In this document: positions 25,117-33,279 of the stretch, piece by piece
Numbering within the stretch: the first letter of the stretch is position 1
Layout: each line of letters starts with the position of its first letter
Assembly: GCF_052078665.1 (NCBI RefSeq)
Contig: NZ_JBQJIK010000035.1
Span: 1 to 64,000, forward strand
Source: Inquilinus sp052078665
Lineage (GTDB): Bacteria; Pseudomonadota; Alphaproteobacteria; DSM-16000; Inquilinaceae
Length of the DNA stretch: 64,000 nt
Direction of reading: 5' to 3'
Position numbers and translations under genes: made by a program
The notes under the pieces: generated by a model
What the model was told of the DNA's origin: nothing
Seen by the model: only the letters and a program-made list of their open reading frames with translations
Databases searched by the model: none

Positions 25117-26109
25117 ATGTCCGCACCAGCAGACCACAGCCCGCCAGACCAAAGCCCGATTGACGCGGTCGAGCTGCGCCGCGCCTTCGGCACCTTCGTC
25201 ACCGGGGTGACGGTCGTCACCACCTGGGACGAGACCGGCGCGCCGCGGGGCATGACCGCGAACTCCTTCACCTCGGTGTCGCTCGACCCGCCGCTGCTGC
25301 TGGTCTGCGTCGGCAAGGGCGCGGCCAGCTATCCCGCCTTCGCGGCGTCGCCCGCCTTCGCCGTCAACCTGCTGCACGAGGCGCAGACGGACGTGTCGTC
25401 GCTGTTCGCCTCGAAGTCGCCGGAGAAGTTCCGGGCGGTGTCGCACGACACGGTGCACACCGGGGCGCCGGTGCTGACCGACTGCATGACCTGGTTCGAC
25501 TGCAGCGTGCACGACCGGGTCGAGGCCGGCGACCACATGGTGCTGATCGGCCGGGTCCAGGCCTTCGGCACCAGCGCCTCGGCCCCGCTCGGCTTCTGCC
25601 GGGGGCGCTACGCCGCGGTCAAGGACCCGCTGCCCGCCGGCTGGTCGCCGTCGCACCGGATGGTGGTCGGCTACCTGATCGAGGATGACGGCCGCATCCT
25701 GCTGCGCGCCGACGGGCGCGGCGGCTGGGGCCTGCCCACCGCCCGCCGGCGCCAGGCCGGCGCCGCGATCGACCTGGACGACCAGGGCGCGCTGGCCCTG
25801 CGCGCCGACGCCACCTTCCTCTATTCGGTGTTCGACGTCGGCGACAGCGACCCCGGCTTCATCATCTATCGCGGCCGGCTGGAGGGGGAAGCCGCGGCGC
25901 TGCCCCCCGACCTGCGCTTCTTCCCGGCCGACGACCTGCCCTTCGACGCCATCCCGGTGCGCGAGGTCCGGTCGATGCTGCGCCGCTACCTGCGTGAGCG
26001 CGGCGCCAGCCGCTTCGGCATCTACATCGACTCTCCCGATGGCGGCCGGGTCGCGATGATCGACGGCGACGCCCGCCCCTGGCAGCCGGCCGACGCCGGC
26101 ACTCCCTGA
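25117..26109 (+). CDS. Flavin reductase domain protein with a C-terminal Nudix-like extension
   Basis: 330 residues, about twice a normal flavin reductase. Residues ~20-170 are a flavin_reduct domain (LRRAFGTFVTGVTVVTTWDE, then GMTANSFTSVSLDPPLLLVC with the FMN loop, and LGFCRGRYAAV). Residues ~185-310 (MVVGYLIEDDGRILLRADGR, GGWGLPTARR, GDSDPGFIIYRGRL) look like a Nudix fold but lack the REx2EExGU Nudix box, so hydrolase activity is unlikely. The reductase would supply FMNH2 to the LLM monooxygenase two genes downstream. GGGAGG lies 8 nt before the ATG. The extension may bind a ligand or partner; that is inference. Confidence 0.82.
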   Translation: MSAPADHSPPDQSPIDAVELRRAFGTFVTGVTVVTTWDETGAPRGMTANSFTSVSLDPPLLLVCVGKGAASYPAFAASPAFAVNLLHEAQTDVSSLFASKSPEKFRAVSHDTVHTGAPVLTDCMTWFDCSVHDRVEAGDHMVLIGRVQAFGTSASAPLGFCRGRYAAVKDPLPAGWSPSHRMVVGYLIEDDGRILLRADGRGGWGLPTARRRQAGAAIDLDDQGALALRADATFLYSVFDVGDSDPGFIIYRGRLEGEAAALPPDLRFFPADDLPFDAIPVREVRSMLRRYLRERGASRFGIYIDSPDGGRVAMIDGDARPWQPADAGTP

Positions 26110-26133
26110 TCCTCATTCCCGACGGATGAAACC

Positions 26134-27645
26134 ATGACCCGCACTGTGCAGAGCATCGAGGGAACGCGGCTGGGCCTGTTCATCGGCGGCCGCGGCGTCG
26201 CCCCGAAATCCGGCCGGTACCTGGCGAGCTACGACCCGACCACGGCCGAGCCCTGGCACGAGGTCGCCGATGCCGGGGCCGAGGATGTCGACGACGCCGT
26301 GCGCGCCGCCCAGGCCGCCTTCGTCGACCCCGCCTGGCGCCGCCTGACCCAGACCGACCGCGGCCGTCTGGTGCGCCGGCTGGCCGAGCTGCTGCTGCAG
26401 CATGCCGACGACCTGGCGCGGATCGAGACGCGCGACAACGGCAAGCTGCTGCGCGAGATGCTGGCCCAGCTGCGCGCCATGCCGGACGCCTACCAGTATT
26501 TCGCCGGCATGGCCGACAAGCTGCAGGGCGATACCATCCCGGTGAACAAGCTCGACATGCTGAACATCACGCTGCGCGAACCGATCGGCGTGGTCGGCAT
26601 GATCACGCCCTGGAACTCGCCGCTGATGCTGCTGACCGGCACGCTGGCGCCATGCCTGGCGATCGGCAACACCGTGGTGATCAAGCCGTCGGAGCACACC
26701 TCGGCCTCCACCTTGGCGCTGGCCGAGATCGTGATGGAGGCCGGGTTCCCGGCCGGGGTGGTCAATGTGGTGACCGGCCACGGCGCCACGGCGGGGGAGG
26801 CGCTGACCCGCCACCCCGGCCTGGCCAAGATCGTGTTCACCGGCAGCACCGCCACCGGCAAGCGCATCGCCGCCAACGCCGCGTCCCAGCTGGTGCCCTG
26901 CCAGATGGAGCTGGGCGGCAAATCCCCCCATGTCGTGTTCTCCGACGTCGACCTGGACCGCGCCGTCAACGGTGTCGTCGCCGGCGTCTTCGCCGCGGCG
27001 GGCCAGACCTGCATCGCCGGCTCCCGCTGCTTCGTCGAGGCCGGGCTGCACGACCGCTTCCTGGAGGCGCTGGTGGAGCGCACCCGGCGCATCCGCATCG
27101 GCCGGCCGGAGGATGACGAGACCGAGATCGGCCCGCTGGCCCTGGCGGCGCAGCTGGACAAGGTCGAGACCTATGTCGGCACCGGCGTCACCGACGGCGC
27201 CCGGGTCGCGATCGGCGGCCGCCGGCCGCAGCGCGACGACCTGGCGCGCGGCTGGTACTACGAGCCGACGGTGCTGGCCGAGGCCCGCAACGACATGCGC
27301 TTCATGCGCGACGAGATCTTCGGCCCGGTGGTCGGCGTGGTGCCGTTCCGGGACGAGGAAGAGCTGATCGGCCTGGCCAACGACACCCGCTACGGCCTGG
27401 CCGCCGGCATCTGGACGCGGGACATCGACCGCGCCCTGCGCTTCGCCCGCAATGTCGACGCCGGCACGGTGTGGATCAACACCTACCGCTCCGCCGCCTA
27501 CATGTCGCCGAATGGCGGCTTCAAGGAGAGCGGCTACGGCCGCCGCGGCGGCTTCGAGGTGATGCGGGAGTTCTCGCGCCTCAAGAACGTGGTCATCGAC
27601 CACTCCGGCGCCACCCAGGACCCCTTCGTCATCCGCCTGCGCTGA
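26134..27645 (+). CDS. NAD(P)-dependent aldehyde dehydrogenase
   Basis: 503 residues, normal length. Catalytic Cys in FAAAGQTCIAGSRCF, general base Glu in MELGGKSPHVVF, NAD segments TPWNSPLML and FTGSTATGKRIA, and the C-terminal GGFKESGYGRRGG. It is closest in style to betaine-aldehyde and semialdehyde dehydrogenases. It lies between a flavin reductase and an LLM monooxygenase gene, so it plausibly oxidises the aldehyde released by monooxygenation, for example an N-dealkylation product. It is not closely similar to the ALDH at 15261. Confidence 0.93.
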   Translation: MTRTVQSIEGTRLGLFIGGRGVAPKSGRYLASYDPTTAEPWHEVADAGAEDVDDAVRAAQAAFVDPAWRRLTQTDRGRLVRRLAELLLQHADDLARIETRDNGKLLREMLAQLRAMPDAYQYFAGMADKLQGDTIPVNKLDMLNITLREPIGVVGMITPWNSPLMLLTGTLAPCLAIGNTVVIKPSEHTSASTLALAEIVMEAGFPAGVVNVVTGHGATAGEALTRHPGLAKIVFTGSTATGKRIAANAASQLVPCQMELGGKSPHVVFSDVDLDRAVNGVVAGVFAAAGQTCIAGSRCFVEAGLHDRFLEALVERTRRIRIGRPEDDETEIGPLALAAQLDKVETYVGTGVTDGARVAIGGRRPQRDDLARGWYYEPTVLAEARNDMRFMRDEIFGPVVGVVPFRDEEELIGLANDTRYGLAAGIWTRDIDRALRFARNVDAGTVWINTYRSAAYMSPNGGFKESGYGRRGGFEVMREFSRLKNVVIDHSGATQDPFVIRLR

Positions 27646-27685
27646 GACCGGCGCCCAAACCTTCCGTGATGGGGAGAGCGACCCG

Positions 27686-28774
27686 ATGAAGTTCGCCGTT
27701 TCGATCAACCTGGAGCGCTTCAGCCCGTCGCGCGACATGCAGACCGTGCTGGCCGAGGCGCTGGCGCTGGTGCAGATGGCCGATGCCGGCGGTTTCGAGA
27801 CCGTCTGGACCGCCGAGCACCACACCATCGAATGCACCATCGCGCCGAACCCGTTCAACACCCTGACCTGGTTCGGCCACCACACCGACCGGATCCGCCT
27901 GGGCACGGCGACGCTGGTCGCCCCCTATTGGGACCCGATCCGCCTGGCCGGTGAGGCGGCCTTGTGCGACCAGCTGACCGGCGGGCGGCTGGAATTCGGC
28001 ATCGCCCGCGGCTCGTACCAGTACGAGTTCGACCGGATGGCCGGCGGCATGCCGCAGCAGGAGGGCGTGGCCTATCTGAAGGAGATCGTGCCGGCGGTGA
28101 AGGCGCTGTGGGCCGGCGACTACGCGCATGAGGGCAAGTACTGGCGCTTCCCGCTGGCGACCGCGGTGCCGAAGCCGCTGCAGCAGGGCCACCCGCCGAT
28201 CTGGGTCGCGGCCCGCGACCCCGGCACCTTCGACTGGGCCGTCGGCATCGGCGCAAGCATCCTGTCGACGCCGCTGTCGGCCCCGCCGGCCGAGGTCGGG
28301 GTGCTGGGCGAGAAGTTCCGCAAGGCCGTCGCCGACCATCCGGAAGTGCCGCGGCCGCGGCTGATGATGCAGCGCCGCACCTGCGTCTATGCGCGGCCGG
28401 AGGATTGGGAGGTGCCGGTCCGCCACAGCACGGATTACGGCCGCTATTTCGAGAACCTGTTCCAGAATCTCGGCACGGTGAAGAACGGCTTCCCGGAGGC
28501 GGTGCCCTACGAGACCGTGGCCAACCGCGCCAACTACGACCCGAACAGCATCCGCGAGAACCTGATGTTCGGCACGCCGGACGAGGTGATCGAGAAGCTG
28601 ATGGTCTACGAGGCGGCGGGGGTGGACCAGTACTGCCTGGGCCTGTCCTTCAACCTGCCCTTCGAGCTGCAGAAGCAGACCCTGTCGCTGTTCATCCGCG
28701 AGGTCATGCCGGTCTTCGCCGGACGCGAGGCGTCCCGCGCGACGCCATCCAGCAGGCTGGCGGTGGCGGTCTAG
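27686..28774 (+). CDS. LLM-class flavin-dependent monooxygenase (bacterial luciferase family)
   Basis: 362 residues with the luciferase-like TIM barrel: LALVQMADAGGFETVWTAEH, then FGHHTDRIRLGTATLV, ALCDQLTGGRLEFGIARGSY and a C-terminal FGTPDEVIEKL. Such enzymes use reduced flavin and O2; the flavin reductase at 25117 is the obvious partner. GGGGAG lies 9 nt before the ATG. Substrates of this broad group include alkanals, sulfonates, pyrimidines (RutA) and amines, so the target here is unknown. The hydrolase, ALDH and betaine-type importer nearby suggest an N-containing compound. Confidence 0.92.
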   Translation: MKFAVSINLERFSPSRDMQTVLAEALALVQMADAGGFETVWTAEHHTIECTIAPNPFNTLTWFGHHTDRIRLGTATLVAPYWDPIRLAGEAALCDQLTGGRLEFGIARGSYQYEFDRMAGGMPQQEGVAYLKEIVPAVKALWAGDYAHEGKYWRFPLATAVPKPLQQGHPPIWVAARDPGTFDWAVGIGASILSTPLSAPPAEVGVLGEKFRKAVADHPEVPRPRLMMQRRTCVYARPEDWEVPVRHSTDYGRYFENLFQNLGTVKNGFPEAVPYETVANRANYDPNSIRENLMFGTPDEVIEKLMVYEAAGVDQYCLGLSFNLPFELQKQTLSLFIREVMPVFAGREASRATPSSRLAVAV

Positions 28775-28777
28775 AAG

Positions 28778-29578
28778 ATGCCGGTGGCCCTGCATCACCG
28801 GATCGACGGCACCGGCACCCGCCCGCTGGTGCTGGTGCACGGCGTCGGGTCGTATCTGGAGGCCTGGGACGGCGTCGTCGCCGCGCTGGCACCGCAGTTC
28901 CGCATCCTGCGCTTCGACCTGCGCGGCCACGGGCAGTCGGAGCGGGTGAGGGGGCGGTACGAGATCGACGATTTCGTCGGCGACCTGCTGCGCCTGGCCG
29001 ACCGCGAGGGCTTCGGCCGCTTCGACCTGGCCGGCTTCTCGCTCGGCGGGCTGGTGGCCCAGCGCACCGTCCTGGCGCATGGCGACCGGGTGCGGCGGCT
29101 GGTGCTGCTCAGCACCGTTGCCGGGCGGACGGATGAGGAGCGGCAGCGGGTGCGCGCCCGGCTGGCGGCGCTGCAGCGCGGCGAGGCCGGGTCGCATTAC
29201 GACGCCTCGGTCGGGCGCTGGTTGACCGAGGCCTTCCAGGCGGCGCATCCGGAGCTGCTGCAGCGGCTGCGCGAGCGCAATGCCGCCAACGACCCGGACT
29301 GCTACGCCGCCGCCTACCGGCTGCTGGCCGAGACCGATCTGGGGGACCAGCTTCCTCTCATCCGGCACCCGACCCTGGTGGCGACCGGTGCGGACGACCA
29401 GGGCTCGAACCCGCGCATGGCGCGCTTCATGCACGAGCGCATCGCCGACTCGCGGCTCGAGATCCTGCCCGGCCTGCGGCACTCGATCCTGGTCGAGGCG
29501 CCGGATCTGGTGGCCGGGCTGATGCGCGACTTCCTGGTCTCCGACGAGGCCAACCAGAGGACGGGAGAGTCCGCATGA
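28778..29578 (+). CDS. Alpha/beta-fold hydrolase
   Basis: 266 residues. The catalytic triad is visible: nucleophile Ser in LAGFSLGGLV, Asp in TGADDQGSNP and His in GLRHSIL. The N-terminal LVHGVGSYLEAW gives the oxyanion loop. It resembles 3-oxoadipate enol-lactonases and RutD-like proteins and should hydrolyse an ester, lactone or C-N bond of the pathway product. It starts 3 nt after the LLM gene and overlaps the next gene by ATGA, indicating tight coupling. Confidence 0.9.
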   Translation: MPVALHHRIDGTGTRPLVLVHGVGSYLEAWDGVVAALAPQFRILRFDLRGHGQSERVRGRYEIDDFVGDLLRLADREGFGRFDLAGFSLGGLVAQRTVLAHGDRVRRLVLLSTVAGRTDEERQRVRARLAALQRGEAGSHYDASVGRWLTEAFQAAHPELLQRLRERNAANDPDCYAAAYRLLAETDLGDQLPLIRHPTLVATGADDQGSNPRMARFMHERIADSRLEILPGLRHSILVEAPDLVAGLMRDFLVSDEANQRTGESA

Positions 29579-29889
29579 TCGTCGAGGAGCGGATCTACCG
29601 CATCAAGCCCGGCCGGATGCAGCGCTACCTGCAGCTGGTGCGGGAGGAGGGGCTGGCGATCCAGCGGCCGATCCTCGGCCACCTGATCGGGTACTTCCAC
29701 ACCGAGATCGGGCCGCTGAACCATGTCGTCCACCTGTGGGGCTACGCCGACCTGAACGACCGGGCCGAGCGGCGCCGGCGCCTGGCCGCGGATCCCGCCT
29801 GGCAGGCCTTTCTGGTGAAGCTGACCGAGACCCTCGACACGACCGAGAACCGCATCCTGGTGCCGACGGATTTCTCGCCGCTGCGCTGA
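29575..29889 (+). CDS. NIPSNAP family protein
   Basis: 104 residues, a dimeric alpha+beta-barrel small protein. MIVEERIYRIKPGRMQRYLQ at the N-terminus and LIGYFHTEIGPLNHVVHLWGY are typical of NIPSNAP proteins, which often end catabolic operons. The exact role of bacterial NIPSNAP proteins is unknown. The ATG overlaps the hydrolase stop codon (ATGA). A hairpin follows 5 nt after the stop. Confidence 0.9.
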   Translation: MIVEERIYRIKPGRMQRYLQLVREEGLAIQRPILGHLIGYFHTEIGPLNHVVHLWGYADLNDRAERRRRLAADPAWQAFLVKLTETLDTTENRILVPTDFSPLR

Positions 29890-29894
29890 GGCTT

Positions 29895-29912
29895 GCTCCT
29901 GTTCGTAGGAGC
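29895..29912 (+). terminator. Hairpin after the NIPSNAP gene (possible terminator or operator)
   Basis: GCTCCT-GTTCGT-AGGAGC is a perfect 6-bp inverted repeat that begins 5 nt after the NIPSNAP stop codon. No U-run follows, so it may instead be a regulatory site for the downstream ABC operon; TAGGAGC also occurs before 25117. Confidence 0.35.
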
Positions 29913-29924
29913 GGCCGGCCGCGG

Positions 29925-29945
29925 GTTCCGCCGCAACGCCGGAAG
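29925..29945. promoter_or_regulatory. Operator-like repeat, site 3 of the putative PucR regulon
   Basis: GTTCCGCC-GCAAC-GCCGGAAG resembles the sites at 23086-23108 and 25043-25063: TTCC-N-CC, a 5-nt spacer and GGAA at the same distance. It lies 32 nt upstream of the betaine-type ABC operon. It is the weakest of the three sites. Confidence 0.45.
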
Positions 29946-29977
29946 ACGAAGGCGCCGGATCTCGGCCCCAATGATCC

Positions 29978-31216
29978 ATGGCAAGCAAGGCCCACCGGCG
30001 CAACGGCGGGCAGCAGACAGACAGGGTGGTGACAGTGACGGACCGGATCCTGATCGAGCACCTGTACAAGGTCTTTTCCGACGCGCCGCGGCCGGCGCTG
30101 CAGCGTCTGGCCGCCGGCGCCAGCAAGGAGCAGGTGCTGGCTGAGACCGGGCTGGTGGTCGGGCTGAACGACGTCTCGCTCTCGGTCCCGGCCGGGGCGA
30201 TCTACATGGTCATGGGCCTGTCGGGCTCCGGCAAATCCACCCTGGCGCGCTGCATCAACCGGCTGATCGAGCCGACCGCCGGCCGCATCCTCTTGGATGG
30301 CGACGACATCGTCGCCGCCGATGACGGCCGCCTGCGCGACCTGCGGCGGACCCGGGTGTCGATGGTGTTCCAGCACTTCGCCCTGCTGCCGCACCGGACG
30401 GTGCTGGAGAATGTCGAATTCGGCCTGAAGCTGCGCGGCATCGCCGCCCGGCCGCGCCGCCAGAAGGCGGAGGAGATCCTGGCCGTGGTCGGGCTGGCGC
30501 GCTGGGGCCACCATCTGCCGAGCGCACTCAGCGGCGGCATGCGCCAGCGTGTCGGCCTGGCCCGGGCCCTGGCGACGGACGCCGACGTGCTGATCATGGA
30601 CGAGGCGTTCAGCGCCCTCGACCCGCTGATCCGCACCGAGATGCAGGACGAGCTGCTGCGGCTGCAGCGCACGCTGCACAAGACCATCCTGTTCATCACC
30701 CATGATTTCCAGGAGGCGCTGAAGCTCGGCACCCGCATCGCCATCATGGCCGACGGCGCCGTGGTGCGCGAGGGCACGCCGCAGGAGATCGTGACCGATC
30801 CGGGCAGCGACTACGTCGCCGCCTTCACCCGCGAGGTCGACCGGTCGCGGCTGTTCGACGCCCGCTCGGTGATGGTCGACGCCCGGCCGATCGTGGCCCG
30901 CGCCGACGGCACGGTCGAGCTGGCCGGCGCGTCCGGGCCCGGCCAGTCCTTCGTGGTCGACGATGCCGGCCGGCTGATCGGCACGGTCGCCGCCGCCGAC
31001 CTGCCGCGGCTGCAGCAGGGCATCGCCCTGCGCAGCCTGGCCTCGGCCGACTGCGCCACGGTGCCCGGCCATGCCCGCCTGGCCGACATCGCCGGCGCCT
31101 GCAGCGGCAGCCAGCCGGTGGCCGTGATCGACGAGGACGGCCGCCTGCTCGGCCGCGTCGAGCCCAGCCGGATCCTCGCCCGCATCGCGGCCCCGGCCGC
31201 CCCACTCCAGCCCTGA
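29978..31216 (+). CDS. Glycine betaine/proline-type ABC transporter ATP-binding protein (ProV family)
   Basis: 412 residues. Walker A GLSGSGKST, Q-loop FQHFALLPH, signature LSGGMRQRVG, Walker B VLIMDEAFSALD (with the Glu-Ala typical of ProV/OpuA) and switch His in FITHD are intact. The first ~70 residues carry the ProV-type insertion (PRPALQRLAAG...ETGLVVGLNDVS). The C-terminal ~110 residues form a pair of CBS-like motifs, which regulate these transporters. ATG 29978 has no ribosome site; GTG 30029 or 30035 may be the true start. It is downstream of the flavin-monooxygenase operon and may import its substrate. Confidence 0.92.
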   Translation: MASKAHRRNGGQQTDRVVTVTDRILIEHLYKVFSDAPRPALQRLAAGASKEQVLAETGLVVGLNDVSLSVPAGAIYMVMGLSGSGKSTLARCINRLIEPTAGRILLDGDDIVAADDGRLRDLRRTRVSMVFQHFALLPHRTVLENVEFGLKLRGIAARPRRQKAEEILAVVGLARWGHHLPSALSGGMRQRVGLARALATDADVLIMDEAFSALDPLIRTEMQDELLRLQRTLHKTILFITHDFQEALKLGTRIAIMADGAVVREGTPQEIVTDPGSDYVAAFTREVDRSRLFDARSVMVDARPIVARADGTVELAGASGPGQSFVVDDAGRLIGTVAAADLPRLQQGIALRSLASADCATVPGHARLADIAGACSGSQPVAVIDEDGRLLGRVEPSRILARIAAPAAPLQP

Positions 31217-31232
31217 CGGAGCCGACGGTCCC

Positions 31233-32168
31233 ATGTTCAGCGCCGACGACCTCTATGTCCTGCCGGTCGACAAGTGGATCCAGGCCGGCGTCCAGTGGAT
31301 GTCGCAGAATCTGCGGCCCTTCTTCCAGCTGGTGAAATGGCCGGTCGAGCACCTGCTCGGCCTGATCGAGCAGACTCTGCAGGGCATCCCGTTCCCGGTC
31401 TTCGTCCTCCTCGCCGGGCTGATCGCCTGGCGGCTGTCGACCCGCGGCATCGCCCTGTTCACGGTCATCGCCCTGGTGGTGATCGCCTTCACCGGCGTCT
31501 GGACCGAGGCGGTGACGACCCTGGCGCTGATCACCACCGCGATCGTGCTGTGCGTCTGCATCAGCATCCCGATCGGCATCCTCTGCGCCCGCAGCGACAC
31601 GGTCTGGCGTGTGATCCGGCCGATCCTGGACGTGATGCAGACGACGCCGACCTTCGTCTACCTGGTGCCGATCGTGATGATGTTCGGCGTCGGCACCGTG
31701 CCGGGCGAGGTGGCGGTGATCATGGCCGCGGCGCCGCCGCTGATCCGCTTCACCAATCTCGGCATTCGCATGGTCGACCGCGAGATGGTCGAGGCCGGCC
31801 TGGCCTTCGGCGCCACCGGCCGGCAGCTCTTGTGGGAGGTGCAATTGCCGCTGGCCATGCCGACCATCCTCGGCGGCCTGAACCAGACCGTGCTGACCGC
31901 CATGGTGATGTCGGTGGTGGTCGCCATGATCGGCGCGGAAGGGCTCGGCCTGGTGGTGCTGCAGGGCCTCGGCCGGCTCGATGTCGGCCGGGCCGCGGTC
32001 GGCGGCCTCGCCATCGTGCTGCTGGCCATGACGCTCGACCGCATCACCCAGTCGGTCGCCAAGTCGAAGGGCGGCAAGGCCTCGCCGCTGCGCGCCGCGC
32101 TGCTGCGCCTGCTCGGCGGGCAGGGCGCCGTGCAGCCGGTCGGCGGGCAGGCAGCGCGCCCGACCTGA
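31233..32168 (+). CDS. Glycine betaine/proline-type ABC transporter permease (ProW family)
   Basis: 311 residues with a ProW-like layout: a ~45-residue hydrophilic N-terminus, then about six membrane segments and the permease domain (RPILDVMQTTPTFVYLVPIV, then EAGLAFGATGRQLLWEVQLP in the ATPase-contacting loop). It forms the channel of the system with the ATPase 16 nt upstream. Length and topology match family members, including the PTPTFVYL-like segment. Confidence 0.93.
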   Translation: MFSADDLYVLPVDKWIQAGVQWMSQNLRPFFQLVKWPVEHLLGLIEQTLQGIPFPVFVLLAGLIAWRLSTRGIALFTVIALVVIAFTGVWTEAVTTLALITTAIVLCVCISIPIGILCARSDTVWRVIRPILDVMQTTPTFVYLVPIVMMFGVGTVPGEVAVIMAAAPPLIRFTNLGIRMVDREMVEAGLAFGATGRQLLWEVQLPLAMPTILGGLNQTVLTAMVMSVVVAMIGAEGLGLVVLQGLGRLDVGRAAVGGLAIVLLAMTLDRITQSVAKSKGGKASPLRAALLRLLGGQGAVQPVGGQAARPT

Positions 32169-32209
32169 CATCGTCCCAACCAAGCAACAACAGAACTCGG
32201 AGGCACATC

Positions 32210-33253
32210 ATGGTTTCCAGACCGGGCGCGCGCGCCCTCATCTCCGCCGTGGCCCTGGCCGCGGTCCTGGCCGGGACGGCGCTGCCGGCCATCGCCGCGG
32301 ACGAGCTGCCGGGCGCCGGCAAGACCGTCCGCCTCGCCCAGGACGACAGCCTCGGCGGCAACTACGTGCAGGACCAGATCCTGCTCTCGGCGCTGCAGAA
32401 GCTGGGCTACGACGTCGATCTCAGCACCATGAACGGCACGCTGTTCTTCCAGGCCGCGTCGCAGGGCGACGTCGACATGGGGCCGGACGTCACCCTGCCG
32501 CAGCGCGAGCCGGGCTACCGCAAGGTGGAGAAGCAGCTGGCGGTGGTCGGCGATGGCGGCATCATCGGCGGCGGCATCAACGGCTACCTGATCGACAAGA
32601 AGACCGCCGACGCCCACGGCATCACCCGCGTCGACCAGTTGAAGGACCCGAAGATCGCCGCGCTGTTCGGCGCCGATGGCAAGGCGCAGCTGATCGGCTG
32701 CGACCCGGGCTGGAGCTGCGGCGACGTGATCGAGCACCAGGTCAAGGCGTTCGGTCTCTCGGACACCGTCCACATCGTCCGCGGCAAGTACGAGGCGCTG
32801 ATGGGCGAGACCGTGGCCCGGGTGCAGCGCGGCGAGCCGGCGCTGTACTACACCTGGAGCCCGTCCTGGGTGAACGACGCCCTGGTGCCGGGCAAGGACG
32901 TGGTCTGGCTGCCGACGCCCTTCGAATCCCTGCCCGAGGGCATGCCGCCGATCAAGACGGCGCTGGTTCCCGGCGTGGTCGGCTGCGCCGGCGGCCAGGA
33001 CCCGTGCCGCATGGCGCTCGGCGAATGGAACTACCGCACGGTGATCAACCGCGACTTCCTGGCCCAGAACCCGGCGGTGAAGAAGCTCGTGGAGGTCGTC
33101 CGCTGGCCGCGCGAGACCTGGGTGGCCTGGGAGGGGTCGCTGAACAAGGTCGGCAGCAGCAACCGCGACATCCGCAAGCTGGCCGACGACTGGATCGCCG
33201 CCAATCAGGCCGAGTTCGACGGCTGGGTCGAGCAGGCGAAGGCCGCCCGGTAG
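32210..33253 (+). CDS. Glycine betaine-type ABC transporter substrate-binding protein (ProX family)
   Basis: 347 residues. Signal peptide to about residue 29 (AIAA, cleavage before DELPGAG). The OpuAC/ProX fold is visible: KTVRLAQDDSLGGNYVQDQI, GDVDMGPDVTLP, CDPGWSCGDVIEHQ and PALYYTWSPSWVN. Trp residues in the last motifs fit the aromatic box that binds quaternary ammonium ligands. Paired Cys residues (CDPGWSC and CAGGQDPC) may form disulfides, as in E. coli ProX. CGGAGG lies 4 nt upstream of the ATG. A betaine-like N-methylated substrate for the adjacent monooxygenase operon is a reasonable inference. Confidence 0.93.
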   Translation: MVSRPGARALISAVALAAVLAGTALPAIAADELPGAGKTVRLAQDDSLGGNYVQDQILLSALQKLGYDVDLSTMNGTLFFQAASQGDVDMGPDVTLPQREPGYRKVEKQLAVVGDGGIIGGGINGYLIDKKTADAHGITRVDQLKDPKIAALFGADGKAQLIGCDPGWSCGDVIEHQVKAFGLSDTVHIVRGKYEALMGETVARVQRGEPALYYTWSPSWVNDALVPGKDVVWLPTPFESLPEGMPPIKTALVPGVVGCAGGQDPCRMALGEWNYRTVINRDFLAQNPAVKKLVEVVRWPRETWVAWEGSLNKVGSSNRDIRKLADDWIAANQAEFDGWVEQAKAAR

Positions 33254-33279
33254 CCGATCACGTCAGGGGACACCGGCCC

